A stretch of 64,000 bases of DNA from the NCBI RefSeq assembly GCF_016785945.1, contig NZ_JAEMEF010000005.1, positions 1 through 64,000 of the forward strand, written 5' to 3'. Origin of the DNA: Olleya sediminilitoris (GTDB taxonomy: Bacteria; Bacteroidota; Bacteroidia; Flavobacteriales; Flavobacteriaceae). This document shows, piece by piece, positions 8,559 through 15,396 of the stretch (positions are counted from its first letter, which is position 1; every line of letters begins with the position of its first letter). Made by a program: the position numbers and the translations under genes. Under the pieces are notes generated by a model. It made no database searches, was not told the origin of the DNA, and worked only from the letters and a program-made list of their open reading frames with translations.

Positions 8559-8575
8559 TTGGCACGACAATTGTG
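8559..8575 (+). promoter_or_regulatory. Sigma-54 promoter of RNA copy 3
   Basis: TTGGCACG-ACAA-TTGTG, GG at 8561, -12 G at 8573: correct 12-bp spacing and the same core as copy 2. Confidence 0.85.
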
Positions 8576-8586
8576 ATATAGTTAAT

Positions 8587-8704
8587 GTAATTATTTACTA
8601 AGACTTTCAAAATAGGTGTGGTTACCTATAATAGAAACGAGTAATAATTATCATATTTTTGGTTGGTTAGTATGAAAAAGCATCCTTGTTTAAGGATGCT
8701 TTTT
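8587..8704 (+). ncRNA. Tandem sigma-54 small RNA, copy 3
   Basis: GTAATTATT (8587-8595) pairs with AATAATTAT (8643-8651), ending in a G-U pair. It encloses AGGT (8614-8617)/ACCT (8624-8627). The invariant GGTTGGTTAGTATG follows. The terminator stem is GCATCCTT/AAGGATGC; compared with copies 1 and 2 both arms changed, keeping the pairing. T-run ends at 8704, 25 bp before the stop of the convergent hydrolase gene. Confidence 0.8.
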
Positions 8705-8729
8705 CTATTTTAAATATATTGTTATGTCT

Positions 8730-9656
8730 TTATTCTTTTATAAAAGTAATAATAGCATCAATTAAGCCATTTGCTAATGGACGATGAGATTCATTATACG
8801 ATTTTGAATTTTCTAAATCACCACCTTCAATGGTTACCAATACATGGTTCATGTTTTCAATAATCTTTAATTGGGCTTTGTTGCTTGCGTTTTTAAGACT
8901 TTCAGCTTCAGATTTACTAACTTGTAAGTCTTTACTACCATGAAGTATTAATGACGGAATGTTTAAAGTGCTTAGTATTGAAGTAGGATTGTACTGCATC
9001 CAATTCATTATAAAGCGTTGGGTTTCGATATTAAAAATAGAAGATAAAGCTACAGGATAATCAGTTGTTGTTTTTCCTGTTTTCAAAATTTCAAAAATAC
9101 GTTGTGTATCCTGACTAAACTGAGGCGCAGTTTTGGCAACTTCTTCTGTTATAACGCTATCAATACTTTTTCCAGAACCTGCTAAAGATATAAATCCATT
9201 GGCTTTATCTTTTGAGGCTAACATACCAATTAAGCTACCTTGATCATGACCAATCACATATATTTTATTAAACGTGTTTGTTTTAATAAAGTAATCTATA
9301 ACCGAAGTGGCATCTGTTACAAAATCATCAAAAATAATAGTATTATCAACACTTCTTTCTCGTATTTGCTTAACTATACGTTTGTCATACCTGAATGTTG
9401 CAATCTGATTATTACTTAAACTAATGGCTAGTTTTTTTAGATTATTAGTTTTTAAAAAATTTTGATTCCCATCTTTATCTGTCGGTCCTGATCCACCAAT
9501 AATTATAGCTAAGTTTGGTTTTTGTATTGTTTTAGGAGTTAAAAGTGTACCATTAATGTAATTATTGATTGCAATATCTTTACTTATATATTGTGTGTCT
9601 TGTGCCAGAATTATTGTGGAGGTCAATGCAAAAAATAGTAATAGGTAAGATTTCAT
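8730..9656 (-). CDS. Secreted alpha/beta hydrolase with Asp at the nucleophile site
   Basis: I place the start at 9656, where MKSYLLLFFALTSTIILAQ gives a clean signal peptide; a frame reaching back to 9740 only adds a Lys/Tyr-rich stretch. The mature part has the IGGSGPTDKDGN opening seen in COG1073-type hydrolases, an elbow VIGHDQGSLIG, an acid loop (GSKD) and a late catalytic His (NMNHVLV). The elbow normally reads GHSxGS. Here the codon is GAT, so an Asp replaces Ser, as in dehalogenase/epoxide-hydrolase-like enzymes or in an inactive esterase. Length is 308 residues. Substrate unknown. Confidence 0.82.
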   Translation of the reverse strand: MKSYLLLFFALTSTIILAQDTQYISKDIAINNYINGTLLTPKTIQKPNLAIIIGGSGPTDKDGNQNFLKTNNLKKLAISLSNNQIATFRYDKRIVKQIRERSVDNTIIFDDFVTDATSVIDYFIKTNTFNKIYVIGHDQGSLIGMLASKDKANGFISLAGSGKSIDSVITEEVAKTAPQFSQDTQRIFEILKTGKTTTDYPVALSSIFNIETQRFIMNWMQYNPTSILSTLNIPSLILHGSKDLQVSKSEAESLKNASNKAQLKIIENMNHVLVTIEGGDLENSKSYNESHRPLANGLIDAIITFIKE

Positions 9657-10044
9657 GTTATAGTATTTTTTATAGTAACTCAAATAGTAAGATATAATTG
9701 TATTTAATAATTCAAATTTACGCTTAATTTTTTTGTCCATAAAAGATTGATTTTGGACTTATATCATATCGTTTTTAATCGGTGATATGTTGTGTTTTGT
9801 CAATAAGTGTTAAAATTTAATGTATTTCATCGATAAATGGTGTTTTTAAACGTTTTTATTTGAAATAAGTTTTATGTTTGTATTGTGCTAAAAATTACAT
9901 ACTTTTTAGTTCAATGGATTAATTAATTATTATTTGCATAATTAAGTAGGTTTTTAAAATATAAATCTGCGTAAAGTAAAAAATGTTAAATAGCAAGAAG
10001 CCAAGGTTGAGGGACCTTGGCTTTTATGTTTTAAATAGTTAAAA
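9657..10044. other. 388-bp intergenic region with one hairpin
   Basis: AT-rich. It holds the upstream region of the hydrolase gene and, near the other end, the hairpin described at 9998-10026. A TATGTTTG at 9873-9880 on the plus strand fits a -7 box but has no TTTG at the right distance upstream. No credible reading frame. Confidence 0.5.
9998..10026. terminator. Terminator downstream of alkB
   Basis: Ten-pair stem AAGCCAAGGT/ACCTTGGCTT with loop TGAGGG. It lies 19-47 bp past the alkB stop on the minus strand, its likely user. The T-run is somewhat better on the plus side (CTTTTA), so plus-strand use is possible. Confidence 0.6.
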
Positions 10045-10638
10045 TTAATTTATAATTCTGTACGTTAAATTAATTCTTGGTTTAATAATTTTTTTTGTCT
10101 TAGCAATTTGATGTAGCCAATGTTGTTGCGTGCTTCCTTTCATTACTAATAAACTTCCAGATTGTAATTCTATTTTATGTTTTAAATGTTTATGTACTTT
10201 ATGTTTTAGGCTAAAAGGTCTTACTTGTCCCAAACTAACCGAAGCTATTATTGGGTTTTCACCCAATTCTTTCTCATTATCAGCATGCCAACCGTTGCTA
10301 TCTTGACCATCTCTATAAAGATTAGCTAAACAGGTTGTAAATGTATTGTTTTCAATATCTTCTATCTTTTTTTTTATTTCGCTTAAAGCGGAAGAAAAGC
10401 CATGAGGCTGCATCGTAATATTAGAATAACTGTAAGGCTTTTTATTATCAGCAAATAAAGCAGTTAATCTTGGTTGCGCATATGTTTTACCAAAAACAGT
10501 AATGTCATCCTGTTGCCAAGGTATTTCTTTTAATAAAATTTTAAAATAGTAATCAGCTTCTTCGGGATTTAAAAAATTAGGATAATATGTAATATCCGAA
10601 TCGGGTAAGTTAAGTTTAAATGCTTCTGAAAATAACAT
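10045..10638 (-). CDS. alkB: AlkB-like 2-oxoglutarate/Fe(II) dioxygenase
   Basis: A 197-residue protein of the AlkB family, which repairs alkylated bases by oxidative demethylation using iron and 2-oxoglutarate. The iron ligands are visible as the H-x-D of NGWHADNE and a late His in QQHWLHQI. The 2-oxoglutarate-binding signature is PRINLTYR at the very end. An acidic PRLTALFAD segment matches the nucleotide-recognition lid. Length is normal for the AlkB/ALKBH2-3 group. It starts 3 bp after the stop of a DoxX-like gene, so the two form an operon. Confidence 0.9.
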   Translation of the reverse strand: MLFSEAFKLNLPDSDITYYPNFLNPEEADYYFKILLKEIPWQQDDITVFGKTYAQPRLTALFADNKKPYSYSNITMQPHGFSSALSEIKKKIEDIENNTFTTCLANLYRDGQDSNGWHADNEKELGENPIIASVSLGQVRPFSLKHKVHKHLKHKIELQSGSLLVMKGSTQQHWLHQIAKTKKIIKPRINLTYRIIN

Positions 10639-10641
10639 ACA

Positions 10642-11001
10642 CTAAAATTTTAAATACCAATAAGCCCAATACATTAACCCAAATTGTAACGGAATACGTA
10701 ATACTAAAATCCAAGTTGCAATTCCAGCCGAAGCTTTTTTACCTGACAACATATAAAAATGAACCATTAAAAATATAGCTAACATTATTATAATAGCATA
10801 AATACTAATGTCTTTTAATAATGGAATACAAACAGTGATACCCAAAAGGATTTCGGCAAAACCACTTAAATGCACAAGTAATTTATGATTAGGTAAATAT
10901 CTAGGCATAATACGCATATATAATTTTGGTTTAACAAAATGCATAATTCCTGCAAAGATGTACATTAGACTCATTATATAAAGATGCCAAGGATAGTCCA
11001 T
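10642..11001 (-). CDS. DoxX-like small membrane protein
   Basis: A 119-residue protein with four hydrophobic segments (about 8-20, 40-62, 66-84, 98-116). It has the conserved early YIFAGIMHFVKP and GFAEILLGI patterns of the DoxX/DUF4267-like family. The molecular function of this short form is not known. It is first in a two-gene operon with alkB and diverges from the M15 peptidase gene, 43 bp away, so both promoters lie in a very short gap. Confidence 0.78.
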   Translation of the reverse strand: MDYPWHLYIMSLMYIFAGIMHFVKPKLYMRIMPRYLPNHKLLVHLSGFAEILLGITVCIPLLKDISIYAIIIMLAIFLMVHFYMLSGKKASAGIATWILVLRIPLQFGLMYWAYWYLKF

Positions 11002-11044
11002 AGTAAGTTTTTATTTTATAAATTTAGCCTATAATTTATATAAT

Positions 11045-11710
11045 ATGAAGCTTAGCATAACACTTTTAATAACTTTTTTTTCTACCATTTGTTTAGCACA
11101 ATTACCAAAAGGATTTGTATATGCACAAGATGTGATTGAAGATTTAGCTGTACAATTAAAATATTGTCAAGATGATAATTTTGTTGGTGAGCAAATTGAT
11201 GGTTATAACAAAGAAATTGTAATTATGACAAATCAGGCAGCTCAAGCCTTAAAAAAAATACAAGACACCTTAAAAAAGCAAGGTTTAGGTCTTAAAATTT
11301 ATGATGCATACCGACCACAACGTGCTGTAAATCATTTTGTACGCTGGGCAAAACAAATTAATGATACTTTAAAAAAGCATGATTACTATCCAAATGTAAA
11401 AAAACAAAACTTGTTTAAAAAAGGGTATATAGCTTCAAAATCAAGACACAGTAGTGGTAGTACAGTGGACTTAACCATTATAAATTTAGAAACAGGTGAG
11501 CCTCTAGATATGGGATCACCTTTTGATTTTTTTGGTCCAGCATCTTGGGTTAAAAATCCTAATTTAACAACACAACAACAATCTAATCGTGATTTGTTAC
11601 AAAAAGTAATGACTACTAACGGTTTTAGAAATTACTCGCAAGAATGGTGGCATTTTACTTTAAGAGGAGAACCTTTTAGAAATCAATATTTTGATTTTCC
11701 AGTAGAGTAG
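11045..11710 (+). CDS. M15 family D-Ala-D-Ala dipeptidase (VanX/DdpX-like)
   Basis: A 221-residue exported protein with a signal peptide (about 1-18, ending CLAQ). Zinc ligands and catalytic residues of the M15D family are visible: SRHSSGSTVDLT (His and Asp ligands) and QEWWHFTL (catalytic Glu, His ligand). YDAYRPQRAV matches the conserved substrate-binding Arg segment. Known members cut D-alanyl-D-alanine dipeptides, either for peptidoglycan recycling or, as VanX, in vancomycin resistance. No vanH/vanA neighbours are present, so a cell-wall turnover role is more likely. Ends 4 bp before the stop of the convergent RluA-like gene. Confidence 0.88.
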   Translation: MKLSITLLITFFSTICLAQLPKGFVYAQDVIEDLAVQLKYCQDDNFVGEQIDGYNKEIVIMTNQAAQALKKIQDTLKKQGLGLKIYDAYRPQRAVNHFVRWAKQINDTLKKHDYYPNVKKQNLFKKGYIASKSRHSSGSTVDLTIINLETGEPLDMGSPFDFFGPASWVKNPNLTTQQQSNRDLLQKVMTTNGFRNYSQEWWHFTLRGEPFRNQYFDFPVE

Positions 11711-11714
11711 CAGC

Positions 11715-12584
11715 TTAGGCTTTAAAATCAGGAAATATTTTAGTAAACCGTTTTGGTAACTGAGATGTTAATACTAAATGTGTATTTGTAAAAGGATGTG
11801 TAAACGCTAAAGAATATGCGTGTAAATACAACCCTTTCCCTTTTAAGATTAATGACTCAAAACCATAAGTTTGATCACCAAGTATTGGGTGACCTATACT
11901 AAATAAGTGTTTTCTTAATTGATGTCTTCTGCCAGTTTTAGGGTTAAGTTTTACTAAATTTAAAGTTTCAAAACGTTTAGAAATTACCGTTTGACACACT
12001 TGATAATCAGAGTGTGATGTTTTATCATCAATATTTGTTGTTATGCTTCCATTATTTGACATGTTACCAATAGTGATAGCGTAATAAGATTTGATAATAG
12101 CTCTAGTTTTAAATAAATTATTTAAAGCACGAATGCTGCTGCTAGTTTTTCCTATTAATAAAATACCAGTTGTAGCATAATCCAGTCTGTGTACAGGTTG
12201 TGGTTGTGTAGCATCATCAAGTGTACTTGGTTTTAAGTTTTGTGATAAAGCATTAGCTATCGTTTTAAAAGTGTTTCCGCTAACTAATATACCTGCAGGT
12301 TTATGTATTACAGCTAGATAATTATCTTCAAATAAGACGTCTAATTTTAATTTAAGTTTGTTGTTTATTGTATTGTTTTCTGGTAGATTTAAAACTATTG
12401 TTTCTCCTCCTTTGATAAAAGTGGATGTACTTGCAATACTTCCATTTACAGTTATAAATTGTTTTTTTAATACTTTTTTTAAAGCCGATTTTGTAGCTAT
12501 TGTATCAAAAATTCCAACACCATACTCTTGAAGCCTAATGGTTTGATTTAACGAAGGGACAATATGTGTTTGTGTTGTTTTAAT
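11715..12584 (-). CDS. RluA family rRNA/tRNA pseudouridine synthase, apparent ATT start
   Basis: The frame is open from a stop at 12612-12614 down to 11715. It reads as a full enzyme of this family: an S4-like RNA-binding N terminus (RLQEYGVG, ITVNG), a linker, the catalytic HRLDYATTG with the active Asp, and the C-terminal half with GRRHQLRKHL and HPILGDQTYG. Upstream of the catalytic motif there is no in-frame ATG, GTG or TTG. The first ATG (12062) would remove the active site. The best start is ATT at 12584, giving (M)KTTQTHIVP, 289 residues, about 23 nt after a predicted transcription start. Either a rare ATT start is used or the start codon was lost by mutation. Confidence 0.82.
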   Translation of the reverse strand: MKTTQTHIVPSLNQTIRLQEYGVGIFDTIATKSALKKVLKKQFITVNGSIASTSTFIKGGETIVLNLPENNTINNKLKLKLDVLFEDNYLAVIHKPAGILVSGNTFKTIANALSQNLKPSTLDDATQPQPVHRLDYATTGILLIGKTSSSIRALNNLFKTRAIIKSYYAITIGNMSNNGSITTNIDDKTSHSDYQVCQTVISKRFETLNLVKLNPKTGRRHQLRKHLFSIGHPILGDQTYGFESLILKGKGLYLHAYSLAFTHPFTNTHLVLTSQLPKRFTKIFPDFKA

Positions 12585-12612
12585 ATTGGTGTTGTTTAAG
12601 TATTTTAAAATT

Positions 12613-12642
12613 CAAATCTAAATTAAATAAAAAAAGCCACAA
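12613..12642 (-). promoter_or_regulatory. Promoter of the RluA-like gene
   Basis: On the minus strand, TTG (12642-12640), 19 bp, then TAGATTTG (12620-12613): a match to TTTG-N19-TAnnTTTG apart from the first T of the -33 box. Transcription would begin near 12607, just before the ATT at 12584. The -33 box lies inside the terminator of the upstream YceI gene. Confidence 0.65.
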
Positions 12643-12660
12643 CATAAGTTGTGACTTTTA
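12629..12660 (-). terminator. Terminator of the YceI lipoprotein gene
   Basis: Stem GTCACAAC/GTTGTGGC (minus strand) with loop TTAT and a following T-run, 22 bp past the stop. Confidence 0.82.
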
Positions 12661-12681
12661 GAGTTATCAATCAAAAGGGTA

Positions 12682-13332
12682 TTAAGCTTTTTTAGCTTTA
12701 ACCAATATTTTAATTTCTACATCATTTTTAATTAACTTGTCTCCTAATGAAGCAGCTACATCATCACTAGTAGCAGCATTGTACATAATGTTCCATAATG
12801 TTCTGTCAATTGTAAATGTATCGCTAGAAATAGTTACATCATCACCATTTACGCTAACTGTAGCAGGAAAAGTAACATTCTTTTTAATACCTTTCATTGT
12901 TAAGTTACCACTAATGTTATTTCCATCAACTTTTGTAATTTCAAAAGCAGCAGTACTAAATTTTTCTACATCAAAAAAGTCAACACTCTTTAAGTGTCCA
13001 ATTAGGTTAGCATTAGCTTCTTCTGTTTCAGGTATATCAGTACATTTAATAGTATTAATATCAAAAATAAAACTTCCACCTACTAATTTATCTCCTTCTA
13101 ATTCAGCAACACCTTTAGATACATTAATAGTTCCTTCGTGTCCACCAACAATTTTATTAGCTTTCCAGATAATCATAGATTGGTCTGCATCTGCTTTATA
13201 TTTATTAGCTTCAACATTTTCTACAACAGTTTCTGCTTCACCTGTTTTGGCATCTTTAACATCGCTTTTACAAGCAACAATAGTTGTTCCTACTAAAGCA
13301 ACAGCAAATAGATTTAATACAATTTTTTTCAT
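12682..13332 (-). CDS. YceI family lipoprotein
   Basis: A 216-residue protein with a lipoprotein signal (residues 1-21, ending IVAC, lipid Cys at 21), a short acidic linker, and the YceI lipocalin-like domain from about residue 40. That domain begins YKADADQSMIIWKANKIVGGHEG and continues with FDINTIKC, HLKSVDFFDVEKF, and NLTMKGIKKNVTFPA. YceI proteins bind isoprenoid-like lipids in a beta barrel; the lipidated form would sit on a membrane facing the periplasm. A single-gene unit with its own terminator. Confidence 0.88.
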   Translation of the reverse strand: MKKIVLNLFAVALVGTTIVACKSDVKDAKTGEAETVVENVEANKYKADADQSMIIWKANKIVGGHEGTINVSKGVAELEGDKLVGGSFIFDINTIKCTDIPETEEANANLIGHLKSVDFFDVEKFSTAAFEITKVDGNNISGNLTMKGIKKNVTFPATVSVNGDDVTISSDTFTIDRTLWNIMYNAATSDDVAASLGDKLIKNDVEIKILVKAKKA

Positions 13333-13455
13333 GATATAAGTTTTAAGGTTTTTATTATTTTACAATGCAAATATATAAATAATCTTCCATGGAAACTAAT
13401 TAAATAAATGTTAATAAAAATTGTGACATTTTGACATTGTTGATAGTAATGGCAG

Positions 13456-13463
13456 TACTTTTG
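13456..13463 (+). promoter_or_regulatory. -7 box for grpE-dnaJ
   Basis: TACTTTTG fits TAnnTTTG. Transcription would start near 13470, leaving only ~5 nt before the ATG at 13475; this favours the ATG at 13499 as the grpE start. No heat-shock CIRCE-type repeat is seen. Confidence 0.55.
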
Positions 13464-13498
13464 CCTATCAGTAAATGTATTTCAAAATAAGTACAACA

Positions 13499-14056
13499 AT
13501 GAGCAAGAAAAGTAAAAAAGAAACAAATATAGAAGAGGAAGTTAAAGCTACTTCTAATCAAACCGAAGCAACGACTGAACAAGAAGAAGTTGTTGAAGAA
13601 TTAACCGTTGAAGAACAGTTAAAAGCAGATTTGCAACAAGAAAAAGATAAATTTTTACGTCTTTTTGCTGAATTTGAAAATTATAAAAAACGTACATCCA
13701 AAGAGCGTATAGAGTTATTTCAAACCGCTAGTAAAGATGTCATGGTGTCATTATTGCCAGTTTTAGATGATTTTGAACGCGCTTTGTTACATATTGAAGA
13801 TGACAAAGAAGCAGAAGAATTACGTAAAGGTGTCTTGTTAATCTACAATAAACTGGTTCAAGTTTTACAACAAAAAGGATTAGCTAAAATTGAAGTGAAT
13901 GCTGGAGATGTATTTAATGCAGATCACCATGAAGCAATTACACAAATTGCAGCACCAACTGATGATTTAAAAGGTAAAATTGTAGACGTAATAGAAAAAG
14001 GATACAAACTAGGTGAAACTGTAATACGTTTTCCTAAAGTAGTTATCGGACAATAA
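13499..14056 (+). CDS. grpE: GrpE nucleotide-exchange factor
   Basis: A 185-residue co-chaperone that releases ADP from DnaK. The N terminus is a charged, Glu/Lys-rich coil. The long helix has LRLFAEFENYKKRTSKERIE, the family hallmark, and the C-terminal beta domain holds LLPVLDDFERAL and a final GYKLGETVIRFPKVVIG (family: GY.l..rvlRpA.V.V). I chose the ATG at 13499 (MSKKSKK) over 13475 because of the promoter position. dnaJ follows after 8 bp in the same operon; dnaK is not in the window. Confidence 0.93.
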   Translation: MSKKSKKETNIEEEVKATSNQTEATTEQEEVVEELTVEEQLKADLQQEKDKFLRLFAEFENYKKRTSKERIELFQTASKDVMVSLLPVLDDFERALLHIEDDKEAEELRKGVLLIYNKLVQVLQQKGLAKIEVNAGDVFNADHHEAITQIAAPTDDLKGKIVDVIEKGYKLGETVIRFPKVVIGQ

Positions 14057-14064
14057 AAGATAGT

Positions 14065-15186
14065 ATGGCTAAAAGAGATTTTTACGAAATATTAGGTATA
14101 AATAAATCGGCTACTCAAGCTGAAATCAAAAAGGCATACCGTAAAAAAGCAATCGAATTTCATCCAGATAAAAATCCAGATGATAAAGATGCTGAATCTA
14201 AATTTAAGGAAGCAGCTGAAGCTTATGAAATTTTAAGTGACGAGAATAAAAAAGCACGTTACGACCAATTCGGACACCAGGCATTTGAAGGTGGTGGTGG
14301 AGGCTACAGTGGTGGCGGAATGAATATGGACGACATCTTTAGCCAATTTGGTGACATCTTTGGTGGTGGAGGTTTCTCTGGTTTTGGAGGAGGCTTCGGA
14401 GGAGGAGGTGGACAACGTCGCGTTAAAGGTAGTAACCTACGTGTACGTTTAAAGCTTACCCTTGAAGAAATTGCCAATGGTGTAGAAAAAAAGATAAAAG
14501 TCAAACGTAAAGTTCAGGCGTCTGGTACAACCTACAAAACATGTTCAACATGTAATGGTTCTGGTCAAGTAACCAGAGTAACTAATACCATTTTAGGTCG
14601 TATGCAAACAGCATCACCTTGTAATACATGTGGTGGATCTGGACAAATTATAGATAAAAAACCAAGTAATGCAGATGCACAAGGTATGGTTGCTAAGGAA
14701 GAAACCATTCCTGTAAATATTCCTGCAGGTGTTGTAGATGGTATGCAACTTAAAGTGTCTGGTAAAGGTAACGAAGCTCCAGGAAACGGAATTTCGGGAG
14801 ATTTACTTGTAGCTATTGAAGAAGAAGCACACGAGTCACTTCAACGTGAAGGAGATAATTTACACTATGATCTATACGTAAGTTTACCTGATGCAATATT
14901 AGGGACTTCTAAAGAAATAGATACTGTAACAGGAAAAGTGCGTATTAAAATTGAAGCAGGTATGCAATCGGGTAAAATTTTACGCTTACGCGGAAAAGGA
15001 ATACCAAGCATAAATGGTTATGGTAAAGGTGATTTGTTAGTACATGTTAATGTATGGACTCCAAAAACTTTAAATAAAAGCCAAAAAGAGTTTTTTGAAA
15101 GTATGAGAGAAGATGAGCATTTTTCACCTAAACCAGAAAGAAGTGATAAATCATTTTTTGAAAAAGTAAAAGATATGTTCTCTTAA
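14065..15186 (+). CDS. dnaJ: DnaJ co-chaperone with a two-motif zinc region
   Basis: A 373-residue Hsp40. The J domain (1-70) carries HPD at 33-35, followed by a Gly/Phe-rich linker (about 76-120). The zinc region has only two CxxCxGxG motifs (C160/C163 and C186/C189) instead of four. It is followed by the substrate-binding domain (IPAGVVDGMQLKVSGKGNEAP) and dimerisation region. With one motif pair the protein can form one zinc site, not two. To my knowledge this short form is common in Flavobacteriaceae. It stimulates DnaK ATPase and delivers unfolded clients. In an operon with grpE. Confidence 0.93.
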   Translation: MAKRDFYEILGINKSATQAEIKKAYRKKAIEFHPDKNPDDKDAESKFKEAAEAYEILSDENKKARYDQFGHQAFEGGGGGYSGGGMNMDDIFSQFGDIFGGGGFSGFGGGFGGGGGQRRVKGSNLRVRLKLTLEEIANGVEKKIKVKRKVQASGTTYKTCSTCNGSGQVTRVTNTILGRMQTASPCNTCGGSGQIIDKKPSNADAQGMVAKEETIPVNIPAGVVDGMQLKVSGKGNEAPGNGISGDLLVAIEEEAHESLQREGDNLHYDLYVSLPDAILGTSKEIDTVTGKVRIKIEAGMQSGKILRLRGKGIPSINGYGKGDLLVHVNVWTPKTLNKSQKEFFESMREDEHFSPKPERSDKSFFEKVKDMFS

Positions 15187-15218
15187 ATTTGAAAAATAAA
15201 AGGCATTCAAGAAATATC

Positions 15219-15247
15219 AAATCCGTTAGTAATAACGGATTTTTTTG
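15219..15247 (+). terminator. Terminator of grpE-dnaJ
   Basis: Perfect eight-pair stem ATCCGTTA/TAACGGAT, loop GTAA, then seven T. Confidence 0.88.
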
Positions 15248-15299
15248 TTTTTAGTCTATTAAATTAAATCATTTAACATCTTAGTTTAATAAATTATAC

Positions 15300-15307
15300 T
15301 ATATTTG
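15300..15307 (+). promoter_or_regulatory. -7 box of candidate small RNA
   Basis: TATATTTG, an exact TAnnTTTG match. No gene follows for 400 bp, but two hairpins do. Confidence 0.5.
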
Positions 15308-15312
15308 ACTTA

Positions 15313-15396
15313 TCACTAGCTTAGCTAGTGGTAATTTTTCTTTTTCATAGCAATTTTTTCCCATCCTTTATTTTTTAAAGGGTGGGTTTTGTTTTT
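15313..15396 (+). ncRNA. Candidate small RNA with hairpin and strong terminator
   Basis: About 84 nt. Starts just after a TAnnTTTG box. A 5' hairpin CACTAGC/GCTAGTG (15314-15330, loop TTA) is followed by a T-rich single-stranded linker. A strong terminator closes it: CCCATCCTTT (15360-15369) pairs with AAAGGGTGGG (15377-15386) over ten positions with one G-U pair, then TTTTGTTTTT. It contains no start codon with a sensible frame. Family not recognised. Confidence 0.5.

Larger units (their letters stand above)
8153..8710 (+). repeat. Three tandem ~195-bp units: sigma-54 promoter + structured RNA + terminator
   Basis: The same order of elements appears three times: a -24/-12 promoter, AGGT-GTGGTT-ACCT hairpin, an ACGAGTAA box, an invariant GGTTGGTTAGTATG, and a terminator. 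The -24 GG sits at 8172, 8367 and 8561, giving a period of 195 and 194 bp. The units differ between conserved boxes, and paired bases change together, so these are functional paralogs, not a fresh duplication. Confidence 0.88.

Noticed and set aside
8279-8707. Small reading frames starting MKKH in each sigma-54 RNA unit
   Set aside because: The three frames share only the first few codons (which overlap the terminator stem), end at different lengths, and contain no conserved residues afterwards; the RNA structure, not the frame, is conserved.
12063-12611. Frameshift or pseudogene as an explanation for the RluA-like gene
   Set aside because: The frame is open and continuous from 12611 to 11715 and all conserved motifs lie in one frame; only the start codon is unusual.
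12737-13339. Long plus-strand frame opposite the YceI gene
   Set aside because: It is an exact shadow of a well-supported lipoprotein gene and has no recognisable domain or promoter.
14233-14504. Minus-strand frames opposite dnaJ, Pro/Ser-rich
   Set aside because: They are low-complexity mirrors of the Gly/Phe-rich region.
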